The notes beneath the pieces are model-generated. The model made no database searches and was not told the DNA's origin. It saw only the letters and a program-made list of their open reading frames with translations. A program made the position numbers and the translations under genes. From positions 1 to 31,226 of IMG/VR virus record IMGVR_UViG_3300042691_010634: a stretch of DNA of 31,226 nt; one strand, 5' to 3'. This document shows positions 24,654 to 31,226 of this stretch, piece by piece. The stretch comes from a virus. The number at the start of each line of letters is the position of its first letter. Positions within the stretch are counted from its first letter, which is position 1.

Positions 24654-26207
24654 TCACCCTCGGTAGAGCGAGCGCTGCGCCTCGCGTTGCTGGTCGGTCA
24701 CGTGCAGCAGCCAGTCGAAGGTGCCGTACTGCGGTTTGCCCGCAGTCTTCTCCGCTTCGCGGCCGCCGCGCATCTGGTAGACGAGGCGCCCGAGCAAGCC
24801 GCACGCATCGTGGTCGTCGTCGCGCGCACTGGCGCCGAAGCGCAGCAGGCGGTCGAGGAGTTCGTTTGCCCACGGGGCGCCCCGGGGCAGGTAGACGCGG
24901 CGCTGCGCGGCGAGCGCGCGGAAGGATTGCCCGCGCTGCGCCTTGTCGCCGGAGACCGACATCTGGACCCGCTGCGTCCACGCTTTCCGGCGCAGCTGTT
25001 CGAGATCGATCATCGGGCCCAGCGACTTGCTGATCTGCCCGTGTTCCTCGGCCCAGTCGGTGGGCTTCCAGCGCAGCACCATGTCGCAGAATTCGCTGAT
25101 CCACGTGTCGCTGCTGGTCTGGCCCGTCCAGTAGTCGACGAGATACAGGTCTTCCATCATGTGGTTGCCGGCAACCGCGCCCACTACGTGCGTCGTCCAG
25201 TCGCCGCCGTCCTGCGTCACGGCGTAGTCGGACGCCCCGTAAAACTGCGCGTGCTTCGGCAGCTGCTCGGGGTCGTACCACTGGAACCACTCGCGCTTGT
25301 AGTAGTCGCCCTCCTCGGGGCTCGGGCGCTGCTGGTAGAGCGCTGACCACGAGCGCGGCGTCAGGGTGAGGCGCTGCTGTTCCAACCAGCCGCGCGAATA
25401 GTAGTTCGGCCAATACGATTCGCCGGGCTCGCGACCGAGAATGTCGTCACCGCGCTCGGCCAGCGCTTGGATGCTGACCACGAACCACCATTCACCGTCG
25501 CGCGCGCGCACCCAGCCTGATTCACCGCTGTAGCCCTCCGGCAGGATGCGGCCGCACAGGTCGTCCTCGTGCCAGCGAGTGTTCACGATCACGATCGCGC
25601 CGCCCGGCTTGAGGCGCGTGCGCACGTCGTCGGTGTACCAGTTCCACACCTCGTCGCGGCGCACGTCGGAGTCGGCGTCCTTGCGGGACTTGAACGGGTC
25701 GTCGATGAACGCGAGGTCCGCGCGCTTGCCGGCGATACCCACGCCGACGCCGGCCGCTCGGTACTCCGATGAGCGAGCGTCGCCCATCGTGGTCTGACGC
25801 GTCGCCCACTCATGCGCAGCCTGCCAGCCCGGGTCGAGCACGGTGTCGAACACGTCACGGTAACGCGGGTCGCGGATGAGGTTGCGGACCTTACGACCGA
25901 AGCCCCGGGCAAGGCCCATCGTGTGACTGCCCGCAATGATCGCAACGCCCGGGCGCCTGCCGACCGCCCATGACGGCGCGTACACGCTGCAATAGGTCGA
26001 CTTCGCCCCGCCCGGCGGCATGAACACCATCACCCGCCTCATGTGCCCCTCCACCACCATCTGCAGGCACGTGCACAGCATCAGGTGGTGCGGCGCCGGC
26101 TGGTGTTCGCCGAAGAAGGTCACGAAACCGCTCAGGTTCCTGCGGGCCAGCGCTTGGCGCGCTCGGTGACGCAGCGCTTGCGCCACCTGCGAGTCGGATG
26201 AGTTCAT
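24654..26207 (-). CDS. terL: Terminase large subunit (517 aa)
   Basis: The motor and nuclease of DNA packaging. The Walker A-like motif PPGGAKS is at 64-70, Walker B LAFIDD at 165-170, and the coupling segment IVNTRWHEDD at 207-216. The C-terminal RNase H-like nuclease shows acidic candidates D327 (ASDYAV), E387/E388 (WAEEHG) and D463-D467 (DDDHDA). Length fits a complete subunit. It starts inside the long C-terminal end of the small subunit gene, and its codon use is clearly the stronger in the overlap, so the ATG at 26207 is credible. Confidence 0.9.
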   Translation of the reverse strand: MNSSDSQVAQALRHRARQALARRNLSGFVTFFGEHQPAPHHLMLCTCLQMVVEGHMRRVMVFMPPGGAKSTYCSVYAPSWAVGRRPGVAIIAGSHTMGLARGFGRKVRNLIRDPRYRDVFDTVLDPGWQAAHEWATRQTTMGDARSSEYRAAGVGVGIAGKRADLAFIDDPFKSRKDADSDVRRDEVWNWYTDDVRTRLKPGGAIVIVNTRWHEDDLCGRILPEGYSGESGWVRARDGEWWFVVSIQALAERGDDILGREPGESYWPNYYSRGWLEQQRLTLTPRSWSALYQQRPSPEEGDYYKREWFQWYDPEQLPKHAQFYGASDYAVTQDGGDWTTHVVGAVAGNHMMEDLYLVDYWTGQTSSDTWISEFCDMVLRWKPTDWAEEHGQISKSLGPMIDLEQLRRKAWTQRVQMSVSGDKAQRGQSFRALAAQRRVYLPRGAPWANELLDRLLRFGASARDDDHDACGLLGRLVYQMRGGREAEKTAGKPQYGTFDWLLHVTDQQREAQRSLYRG

Positions 26208-26664
26208 GGTCTGGCAGATCCTCGATTCTGCTGTACTCGCCGTCGACGATCGCGGCAGCCTGCGGACTGGGCATCGACGCCGGGCGCGTCGGGTCGAATC
26301 CGATCAGGCGGCTGATGAACTTCAGCCACGCGCGCGCCTCCTTCGATTCGTCGCGCAAGTCGACCTTCCAATACTGCCGCTCGGCCTGCGCGAGCACCCA
26401 CGCGAAGTCGAGCTGCTGCCGTTTGATGCCCTTCGCGCGGATGGTGTCGATCAGCTCCCATATCGCCGGATTCTTGCGGAGCTTCGAGATCCCCCCATGC
26501 AACGATTCGCTCGGCCACTCGCGCGACCTCGGATAGGCGTGGTGATAAGCGCTCACCCAGTCGCCGTGCACGCCGTAGTGCTCCGCGAACGCTCGCTGCT
26601 GCGCGGTGAGGGTTGTACGCCGCTGACGCGGCTCGCCGTTCGCCTTCTTGGTGCGGTCGTTCAT
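25891..26664 (-). CDS. terS: Terminase small subunit, with a long C-terminal overlap of terL (257 aa)
   Basis: ATG at 26664 overlaps the holin stop (ATGA). Residues 20-90 contain LTAQQRAFAEHYGVHGDW and ISKLRKNPAIWELIDTIRAK, the helix-turn-helix-like DNA-recognition part of Terminase_2-type small subunits. It then has helical oligomerisation segments to about residue 150 (IEDLPDHELIRLAGG). From about 153 on, the frame overlaps terL by 317 bases and becomes Ala/Gly/Pro/Arg-rich without clear structure. The N-terminal identification is good; whether the tail matters is unclear. Confidence 0.7.
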   Translation of the reverse strand: MNDRTKKANGEPRQRRTTLTAQQRAFAEHYGVHGDWVSAYHHAYPRSREWPSESLHGGISKLRKNPAIWELIDTIRAKGIKRQQLDFAWVLAQAERQYWKVDLRDESKEARAWLKFISRLIGFDPTRPASMPSPQAAAIVDGEYSRIEDLPDHELIRLAGGASAASPSAPSAGPQEPERFRDLLRRTPAGAAPPDAVHVPADGGGGAHEAGDGVHAAGRGEVDLLQRVRAVMGGRQAPGRCDHCGQSHDGPCPGLRS

Positions 26665-27248
26665 TCACGTGATGCGAGCAACGCGTCCTTCTCGCGCGAG
26701 CCACGCGACGAGCCGAATTCGAACGTAAATGCGTCGCGCAGGCTCAGACCGAAATAGCTTCCGATGGTGCTGAATTGCGCGACAAGCGCGCCGAACACCG
26801 CATCGCTGACTGCCGCCGGGTAGCGGGCCTTGAGGTAGGCGAGCAGCACCATGCCGAGGATCGAGCCGATCAAGCCGGTGGCTGCTATCGCGACCATCCA
26901 GTCGGCGCGCTTGTTCTGGCCGCCCGACACGGTGCGCACATCGATGTCACGCTTGCGTGCGCCACCGATGTTCTGCAGCTCAGTAGCGCGCCAATAGCGC
27001 TGCAGATCGGCATAGAGCTGCAGCTTGAACTCCTCGTGCTTGAGCAGCGCGAGCCTGAACTCCTGCGCGAGCAGCGGGTCGTCTTCGAGCGCTTCCTTCA
27101 TCTCGGTCGGCGTGTTCTTGCCGGTGACGGCGCGCGCAGCGTCGAACACCTTTGTGGCTGCCTCCTCGGCCTTCGGCCCCTTCAGCAGGCCGAGCAGTGA
27201 GGGCGCGAACTTCGCGGCGATGTCGAGTGCGAACAGTATCGGGGCCAT
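26661..27248 (-). CDS. Holin of the GTA 3TM type (195 aa)
   Basis: ATG at 27248 with GAGG eight bases upstream. An amphipathic N-terminus (4-22), a long helical region, then two clear membrane spans (about 117-138 and 148-168) and a C-terminal FEFGSSRGSREK segment resemble the GTA_holin_3TM family, which makes holes in the inner membrane at lysis. It follows the endolysin gene by 405 bases, separated by two small genes. Confidence 0.75.
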   Translation of the reverse strand: MAPILFALDIAAKFAPSLLGLLKGPKAEEAATKVFDAARAVTGKNTPTEMKEALEDDPLLAQEFRLALLKHEEFKLQLYADLQRYWRATELQNIGGARKRDIDVRTVSGGQNKRADWMVAIAATGLIGSILGMVLLAYLKARYPAAVSDAVFGALVAQFSTIGSYFGLSLRDAFTFEFGSSRGSREKDALLASRE

Positions 27249-27253
27249 AGTCG

Positions 27254-27400
27254 TTACCTCGTGTAGCCGAACGTCACAACAGCGGTGATGCCGCAGGCAA
27301 ACACCCAGTACAGCGCATCAGCACGGTGTCCGTGAGCGAGCCACCACAGCGCAGCGGCGCAGTAGTTCGCCATGATCCAGCAGTTCCATGCGAGCTTCAC
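27254..27400 (-). CDS. Small two-TM membrane protein (48 aa)
   Basis: GTG at 27400 overlaps the preceding stop (GTGA), with no strong ribosome site, so translation is probably coupled. The product begins MKLAWNCWIMANYCAAALWW; after a short polar loop (HGHRAD) a second hydrophobic stretch (ALYWVFACGITAVVTFGY) follows. Two helices joined by a short loop are compatible with an antiholin or second holin in the lysis block. Function unproven. Confidence 0.6.
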   Translation of the reverse strand: MKLAWNCWIMANYCAAALWWLAHGHRADALYWVFACGITAVVTFGYTR

Positions 27401-27708
27401 AGCAGCCCGATCTCGGATGCTGCGTGGAAGATGTCCATGCGCAGGTCGATCGGGTCGACGCGGCGCGTGTAGTATCCAATCATGCAGTGACCCCACTTGG
27501 CGATGAGCGTGTGGTAGATGCGCCGGCCGTCGACGCGCGCGAAGAAGATCCCCTCGGGCGTGACGAACACGGCGACGGTGTGCGCGTTGCCGTACCGTCG
27601 AAGGTGGGCAACGATGCGGGCCGCTTCCTCGCGGCAGTAGACGTCCGCATCGTTTACGGCGCGGGGGAGAGCTGCTGCACGCGCTGCCTGAACCAGCCGT
27701 TCACCCAC
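27397..27708 (-). CDS. Unknown protein in the lysis block (about 103 aa, start uncertain)
   Basis: The credible part reads VNDADVYCREEAARIVAHLRR, then AVFVTPEGIFFARVDGRRIY, then a HCMIGYYTRR segment and an acidic C-terminus. No ATG lies nearby; the GTG at 27708 is the best candidate but its AGGAGG is too close, so the start is uncertain. It overlaps the end of the endolysin gene by about 55 bases. No membrane span or lipobox, so it is not an obvious spanin. Confidence 0.5.
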   Translation of the reverse strand: MGERLVQAARAAALPRAVNDADVYCREEAARIVAHLRRYGNAHTVAVFVTPEGIFFARVDGRRIYHTLIAKWGHCMIGYYTRRVDPIDLRMDIFHAASEIGLL

Positions 27709-28247
27709 TCCTCCTGCGTCGGGTCGCTCATCGCCAGCTGCACGTAGTGCCAGCGCTGGAATGTCTCCAGCACCTGCAGCACCAGCCACCGGTGCTGCTT
27801 GTCGCTGCAAGCCTTGCTGATCGCCTGCATCGTTTCGCTTGACGGCAGCCCGTCGACTCTGACGTCGGGCCATCGTGTGCCCCTCCGGTTGCTGATGTTG
27901 AGCGCTTGCTGTAGCCACTCGACGGCCCTCCTTGCCCCGCAGTTGACTGCCGTGTCATAGACCTCCTCGGCAATCGCCTGATCGCTGATGGTGCCGCCGC
28001 CGACGCGGGACCAGAATTCGTCGAGGAAAAACTTCGCGTGCAGGTCGCGCAGGTTCGCTTCATCTGCGCCGGCGAGCGGCACGTGATGCCGCAACGTGCG
28101 GTCGATGATGGGCCAGCCGCCCCACTTCGGATGGTGCTTGCGGCTGATGCCTGCGTAGGTTTCGCCGCCACGGTCGACGGCGTGGTTGCTGAGCACCTTG
28201 CCCTCGTAGCGGTTGGTGCGCTCGTATGCGCTTCGGAACTCAGCCAC
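27654..28247 (-). CDS. Endolysin, GH108-type N-acetylmuramidase (197 aa)
   Basis: GTG at 28247 with AGGAG seven bases upstream. Residues 12-35 (NRYEGKVLSNHAVDRGGETYAGIS) match the GH108 catalytic region, with the proposed catalytic E15, and the C-terminal half (about 90-195) has the segments EEVYDTAVNCGARRAVEWLQ and GLPSSETMQAIS typical of the associated PG_binding_3 domain. It cuts the glycan strands of peptidoglycan. No signal peptide is visible, so release depends on the holin. Confidence 0.85.
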   Translation of the reverse strand: MAEFRSAYERTNRYEGKVLSNHAVDRGGETYAGISRKHHPKWGGWPIIDRTLRHHVPLAGADEANLRDLHAKFFLDEFWSRVGGGTISDQAIAEEVYDTAVNCGARRAVEWLQQALNISNRRGTRWPDVRVDGLPSSETMQAISKACSDKQHRWLVLQVLETFQRWHYVQLAMSDPTQEEWVNGWFRQRVQQLSPAP

Positions 28248-28491
28248 GCGTCTTCTCCTTTTCCGCCCATCTGTCGATGCGGTCTATCGCATCAGCAAGC
28301 TGCATTGGGCCGACGAGCGACTTGCGCGCATCGCGCGGCGTGCCGCCCAGCGCACGGCTGATGACGATGCCGCACACGCGCTGCGCCGACGAGCGGGTGA
28401 GCCCGGTCATCAGCGCGAGCGCTTCCTGCTTCGTGCCGCGCAGGTAGGCTTTCGCGATGTCGGCGTTGCGGTCGATCAGGTGCGGGAACAT
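28240..28491 (-). CDS. Unknown small protein (83 aa)
   Basis: ATG at 28491 shares its A with the previous TGA (TGATG). The product MFPHLIDRNADIAKAYLRGT continues as an all-helical, basic protein with TRSSAQRVCGIVISRAL and a charged C-terminus. Its small helices with an arginine-rich middle allow nucleic-acid binding, but no family is recognised. Confidence 0.6.
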   Translation of the reverse strand: MFPHLIDRNADIAKAYLRGTKQEALALMTGLTRSSAQRVCGIVISRALGGTPRDARKSLVGPMQLADAIDRIDRWAEKEKTRG

Positions 28492-28631
28492 CACAGGAAC
28501 CTCGGCGGGTCTTCGTCGCGATGGCCGCGCCACTCGGCGGCAATGACCAGCCCGACGAGCGCGAGCCCGAACGTCGCCACGAACGTCAGCACGCCCGCCC
28601 AGAACCACGCCCAGTTCGAACACTCAACCAT
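28491..28631 (-). CDS. Single-TM small membrane protein (46 aa)
   Basis: ATG at 28631 with GGAGG six bases upstream; it overlaps the end of the previous gene by eight bases. MVECSNWAWFWAGVLTFVAT continues into FGLALVGLVIAAEW, giving one long hydrophobic stretch, followed by an acidic/basic tail. Position before the endolysin suggests an accessory lysis or membrane protein. Confidence 0.65.
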   Translation of the reverse strand: MVECSNWAWFWAGVLTFVATFGLALVGLVIAAEWRGHRDEDPPRFL

Positions 28632-29199
28632 CGTCGTCCTCCCCGGCCACGACCGTGACGCCAGCGCGCGAGTACAGGTCGGGGTCTTCCTCGACTTCCT
28701 CGGTCGGGACGAAGTCTTCGTCGTCGCCCTCCTCGGCCTGCAGCTCGGCCGCAGCGCGCGCATCCTCCTCGGCCCAGCGGCGGCGCAGGTCGGCGAGCTG
28801 CGGGTCGACAGCAGGCTCTGCCTCGCCCTGCGTGACCGTCGTCACGGTGATGTCGAGGAACATGTCGCCCTGCTCGGGCAGGTTGTGCGCGCGCAAGAAC
28901 TCACGACGCGTGCGGGCCTTCTTCGAGCGTTTCTCCTCGTCGACTTCGAGCAGCTTGGTCAGCGAGCGGAACTCGTTGCGGTCGAGGCCCAGCGCATCAA
29001 TGCGCTCAAGGCACGCCTTGCGCAGTTCGTTGATCGCCTTGCCCTCGGCCTTGAGCCGCTCGAACTCGGCGGTGATGTCGCGGATACGCTCGGCGCGCGT
29101 CGCGTCGTCGAGCGTGAGGTCCACCACGTTGCTGCCCTTGTCGCGTGCGCGCTGGCGCTTCGCCTCGGTGTTTTCGTTGTGCCGTGCTGCCGATGTCAT
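28624..29199 (-). CDS. Helical protein, possibly GapR/DUF2312-like (191 aa)
   Basis: Two ATGs compete, at 29205 and 29199. GGAGG lies one base before the first but seven before the second, so 29199 is preferred. Residues about 35-90 (ITAEFERLKAEGKAINELRK, ERIDALGLDRNEFRSLTKLL) are charged helices whose spacing recalls DUF2312/GapR DNA-binding proteins, but the match is only by pattern. The C-terminal third is strongly acidic (GEDDDG end). DNA-associated role inferred. Confidence 0.55.
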   Translation of the reverse strand: MTSAARHNENTEAKRQRARDKGSNVVDLTLDDATRAERIRDITAEFERLKAEGKAINELRKACLERIDALGLDRNEFRSLTKLLEVDEEKRSKKARTRREFLRAHNLPEQGDMFLDITVTTVTQGEAEPAVDPQLADLRRRWAEEDARAAAELQAEEGDDEDFVPTEEVEEDPDLYSRAGVTVVAGEDDDG

Positions 29200-29201
29200 G
29201 C

Positions 29202-29666
29202 TCATGCCTCCACTAGGATTACGTTGATGCCGTATATCGCTTCAGCAAGCGCGCGTCGCAGCTTGCTCGCCTCGTCGGTGCGGCTGATGTTGCCCTTCAC
29301 GTCTTCGATGCGCGTGTCGCCGTCGCGCGTCCTGTACCGGAAGTCCGCGACGTAAGTGCAGACCTTCGTGCCGTTCACCACGCACACGAAGCGCGGGTGC
29401 AGCTCGATCTCGCTGGTGATGTCGCCGTAATAGCGCTGCGTGCGCAGCTCGGCGTAGCGCCGTGCTTCGGCCTTCGAGGGGAACGACACGATCGGCCCGA
29501 GCTGGCACGACGGCAGCTCGCAGCGCTCCACCTTGCCGACTTGCCAGTAGCCGCATGCAGCGCATACGTACACGCGCTTGCTGCGGCTGAAGCCGTCGAC
29601 CTTGCTGGTGAACTGTGTCGCCTTCGTAGCCTTGCCAAAGCGGCGATCGGGCACCCAAATGCTCAC
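29202..29666 (-). CDS. DUF1064-type PD-(D/E)XK nuclease with inserted zinc ribbon (154 aa)
   Basis: GTG at 29666 overlaps the previous stop (GTGA) and has GGGAG eight bases upstream. DUF1064 signature: SKAEARRYAEL (64-74), DITSEIELHPRF (82-93), YVADFRYR (105-112) and EDVKG (121-125), giving D108, E121 and K124 as candidate catalytic residues. A Cys4 element (C35, C38, C49, C54) sits between the usual VDG start and the SKAEARR helix. A resolvase- or nuclease-like role in recombination or replication is inferred from the fold. Confidence 0.75.
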   Translation of the reverse strand: MSIWVPDRRFGKATKATQFTSKVDGFSRSKRVYVCAACGYWQVGKVERCELPSCQLGPIVSFPSKAEARRYAELRTQRYYGDITSEIELHPRFVCVVNGTKVCTYVADFRYRTRDGDTRIEDVKGNISRTDEASKLRRALAEAIYGINVILVEA

Positions 29667-30085
29667 GCGCGCAGCTCCCTGAACAGCGACAGGGGCACGC
29701 TGACGGCGGGCGCGATGTCTTGCCAGTCGTCGCGGTCGCGGCGACCGGTGATGAGCAGGTCGCCCTTGACGAGCGACGCGTCGGCGTGCACGTAGCCGAA
29801 CCAATCAGGCCAGCACACGACGAAAAATGCGGGCTTACCGGTTACCTCAGCCAGCTCGGCAGCAGCCACCCACTTCTGCAGGTTGATGTAGTACGGATCG
29901 AAGCGACGCCTGCGCTGCCGAACCTCTGCCCAGCTCACGACCTTGTTCGCGCGGCACAGCGCAAAATCCACGCGCATTTCGATCGGCAGCTTCACTGCCT
30001 CGCACTTCCACGCCGCGCACACGCGGTCGATGAGCGCGCGCTCTTCGCTCAGGCTCTCGGCGGTTTCGTACAGTGGGCGCGCCAT
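29663..30085 (-). CDS. PD-(D/E)XK-like nuclease-fold protein (140 aa)
   Basis: ATG at 30085 shares its A with the upstream TGA and has GAGG seven bases upstream; an upstream in-frame extension gives shadow sequence. MRVDFALCRANKVVSWAEVR (37-56) and NLQKW (68-72) give D40, E54 and Q70/K71, the layout of a PD-(D/E)XK core, but the usual lysine in ExK is Arg56. FFVVCWPDWFGYVH follows as a beta strand. Activity is therefore uncertain. It is directly followed by another nuclease-type gene. Confidence 0.5.
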   Translation of the reverse strand: MARPLYETAESLSEERALIDRVCAAWKCEAVKLPIEMRVDFALCRANKVVSWAEVRQRRRRFDPYYINLQKWVAAAELAEVTGKPAFFVVCWPDWFGYVHADASLVKGDLLITGRRDRDDWQDIAPAVSVPLSLFRELRA

Positions 30086-30282
30086 CAGCAGTCCTCGCTG
30101 CCGTCGAGCGGCGCCGAGCGAATCTCGAACTCGCCGCACCAATCCTTGAGCCCGGTGATCGGCCAGTCCGTTTTGCGCTTGGCCGGCGATCGCCGCCTGC
30201 ACTGACCCACCAGCAGCGGGCCTTGTGTTTCGCCCGTATCGAGCGGATCCCAGTACTCGCACTGATTGCACGCGCGCTTCAT
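30085..30282 (-). CDS. Small Cys-rich zinc-binding protein (65 aa)
   Basis: ATG at 30282 overlaps the previous stop (ATGA). The product begins MKRACNQCEYWDPLD; C5 and C8 form a CxxC, and GQCRRR and WCGEF supply two more cysteines. Small phage proteins with this CxxC, C, C and Trp arrangement are probable zinc-binding proteins. The partner is unknown. Confidence 0.65.
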   Translation of the reverse strand: MKRACNQCEYWDPLDTGETQGPLLVGQCRRRSPAKRKTDWPITGLKDWCGEFEIRSAPLDGSEDC

Positions 30283-30593
30283 ACCTTCAGCCTCCCCGCC
30301 GCGTATTCGTCGGCCACGAAGCGCGCGTGGTCGTCGCCGGTGAGCAGGCGGAATCTGCCGTCGCGATACAGCGAGAGTGCAGAGTCGAGCATTCGCTGCA
30401 ACGCCTGCGCGTCGCCCATTTCGCGGCGATGCTCGGCGTACATCGCGAGCATGCAGGCAATGGCGATCTCGGCTGTCGCATCGGTCAGTCCCGCGCCACC
30501 GAGGCGCGCGAGATGCTCGATCATCCCCGCGCCGAGGCGCGCTTCCGTATCACTGACGGGCCGCATGAGCACCGGCATCGCTGTCTCAAGCAT
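30279..30593 (-). CDS. Unknown helical protein (104 aa)
   Basis: ATG at 30593 with GAGG about ten bases upstream; it overlaps the previous gene by eight bases. MLETAMPVLMRPVSDTEARL is followed by AEIAIACMLAMYAEHRREMG and LLTGDDHARFVADEY. A soluble, helical protein; the hydrophobic segments are too short and interrupted for clear membrane spans. No family recognised. Confidence 0.6.
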   Translation of the reverse strand: MLETAMPVLMRPVSDTEARLGAGMIEHLARLGGAGLTDATAEIAIACMLAMYAEHRREMGDAQALQRMLDSALSLYRDGRFRLLTGDDHARFVADEYAAGRLKV

Positions 30594-30882
30594 GGTAAAA
30601 ATCCCTCTCTGGGATCGACTCCAGCGACTCCTCGTCCACCACCAGTCCCAGCCTGTGCATCGCCTCGTGCGCGCCGTTCATCACGTCCTCGACCAGCTGG
30701 CACGGATTGGAAAATCCCGACACGTAGCGGGCGAGGAACGTCATCAGGCCGAGCCCAGCGTCCTGCGGGCCCACGACGTCGGCGTGCTTGTGCATCACCG
30801 CCAGCAGCTCGTTGGTGAGCGCCGCGAGCTTCTCAGCGCGATCTTGGATATCTCGCATTTGAGACTGCTCAGGCATGGTCAT
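30586..30882 (-). CDS. Unknown small protein after the helicase gene (98 aa)
   Basis: ATG at 30882 with GGGAG seven bases upstream, overlapping the helicase stop by 14 bases; an alternative ATG is at 30876. Mostly helical: MRDIQDRAEKLAALTNELLAVMHKH, then LGLMTFLARYVSGF and an acidic tail ending ESIPERDFYHA. Possibly involved in replication because of its neighbour, but nothing diagnostic. Confidence 0.6.
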   Translation of the reverse strand: MTMPEQSQMRDIQDRAEKLAALTNELLAVMHKHADVVGPQDAGLGLMTFLARYVSGFSNPCQLVEDVMNGAHEAMHRLGLVVDEESLESIPERDFYHA

Positions 30883-31226
30883 CGGTTTGCTCCCAGTTGC
30901 GCCGCAGATAGCCAATCGTCTCGCGCGTATTGCGCCCCACGTACTGGCACGTCGGCTGATTGAACCACAGCAGGATCTTGCCCTCCCACGAGCCGTGGCG
31001 TTGCTTGTCCACGTTGATGCACGCGTCGGGTGCTTCGAGGGTCTCGTCGTCCGCCTCGCCGGCCTGCATTGCCTGCTCTTTGCGCTTGTTGCGCCAGCAG
31101 AGCAGCACGTTGTCCGCCATGTCCGAGATCTCGCTGGCGCCCTTGATCGAGTACTTGCCGTCGATGCTGTCCTCGCCGCTGCTCTTGCGGTTGTGCGCGA
31201 CGAGGTGGATGTGCACGCCGGTGTCC
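30869..31226 (-). CDS. DnaB-like replicative helicase, C-terminal part only
   Basis: The frame enters from the right edge and ends at TGA 30869; 118 codons are visible. GVHIHLVAHNRK and YSIKGASEISDMADNVLLCW, then VDKQRHGSWEGKILLWF match the C-terminal motor segments of DnaB/gp4-type hexameric helicases (histidine-containing H3-like strand, then the arginine/basic region). It would unwind the phage fork. The N-terminal part, including Walker A, is outside the window. Confidence 0.8.
   Translation of the reverse strand, partial: DTGVHIHLVAHNRKSSGEDSIDGKYSIKGASEISDMADNVLLCWRNKRKEQAMQAGEADDETLEAPDACINVDKQRHGSWEGKILLWFNQPTCQYVGRNTRETIGYLRRNWEQTDDHA

Noticed and set aside
24652-25413. Long 5' extension of the 171-residue gene inside terL
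   Set aside because: The extension reads as shadow sequence of terL; the true start at 24651 has a ribosome site and is coupled to the terL stop.

Overview
The window is a GC-rich stretch of bacteriophage (or complete prophage) genome. No bacterial housekeeping gene, tRNA, rRNA or CRISPR array is visible. All credible genes, 33 counting one nested gene and two that run off the ends, lie on the minus strand, so transcription reads from the right edge to the left. Starts and stops are mostly coupled (ATGA, GTGA or TGATG overlaps, or gaps of a few bases). No gap above 300 bases exists; the largest is 141 bases. There is a large portal protein, no sheath, no tape measure and no tail-tube genes, while Ala/Gly/Gln-rich candidate internal virion proteins and a giant multidomain protein are present. 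This suggests a short-tailed (podovirus-like) phage of a GC-rich proteobacterium. That assignment is inference.

From right to left: (1) 31226-28240 is the end of a replication/accessory block, with the C-terminus of a DnaB-like helicase, several small unknown proteins, two adjacent PD-(D/E)XK-type nuclease genes (one a DUF1064 protein with an inserted Cys4 zinc ribbon), a possibly GapR-like helical protein and small membrane or unknown proteins. (2) 28247-26661 is the lysis block: a GH108-type endolysin, two small genes and a 3TM-type holin. (3) 26664-21033 is packaging: terminase small and large subunits, two unknown or structural proteins, and a portal with a long C-terminal coiled coil. 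(4) 21022-15265 holds small proteins, a family of related structural modules, a scaffolding protein and the major capsid protein, followed by an intrinsic terminator. (5) 15197-9776 holds connector/stabilisation-type proteins, two tandem glycine-rich virion proteins and a small coil-plus-TM protein. (6) 9766-1 holds two virion-internal-like proteins, a third virion-like protein and a giant polyvalent protein of more than 2,059 residues that leaves the window at the left edge.

The most unusual features are in the giant gene. A 99-codon gene with its own Shine-Dalgarno sequence is nested in the +1 frame, and its codon use beats that of the host frame. Four copies of a TR[L/F][S/A]R motif sit at apparent domain boundaries, and there is an HExxxH zincin-like site. 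Elsewhere, a structural module occurs three times in two neighbouring genes, two glycine-rich virion genes are tandem paralogues, and a zinc ribbon is inserted into the DUF1064 nuclease.
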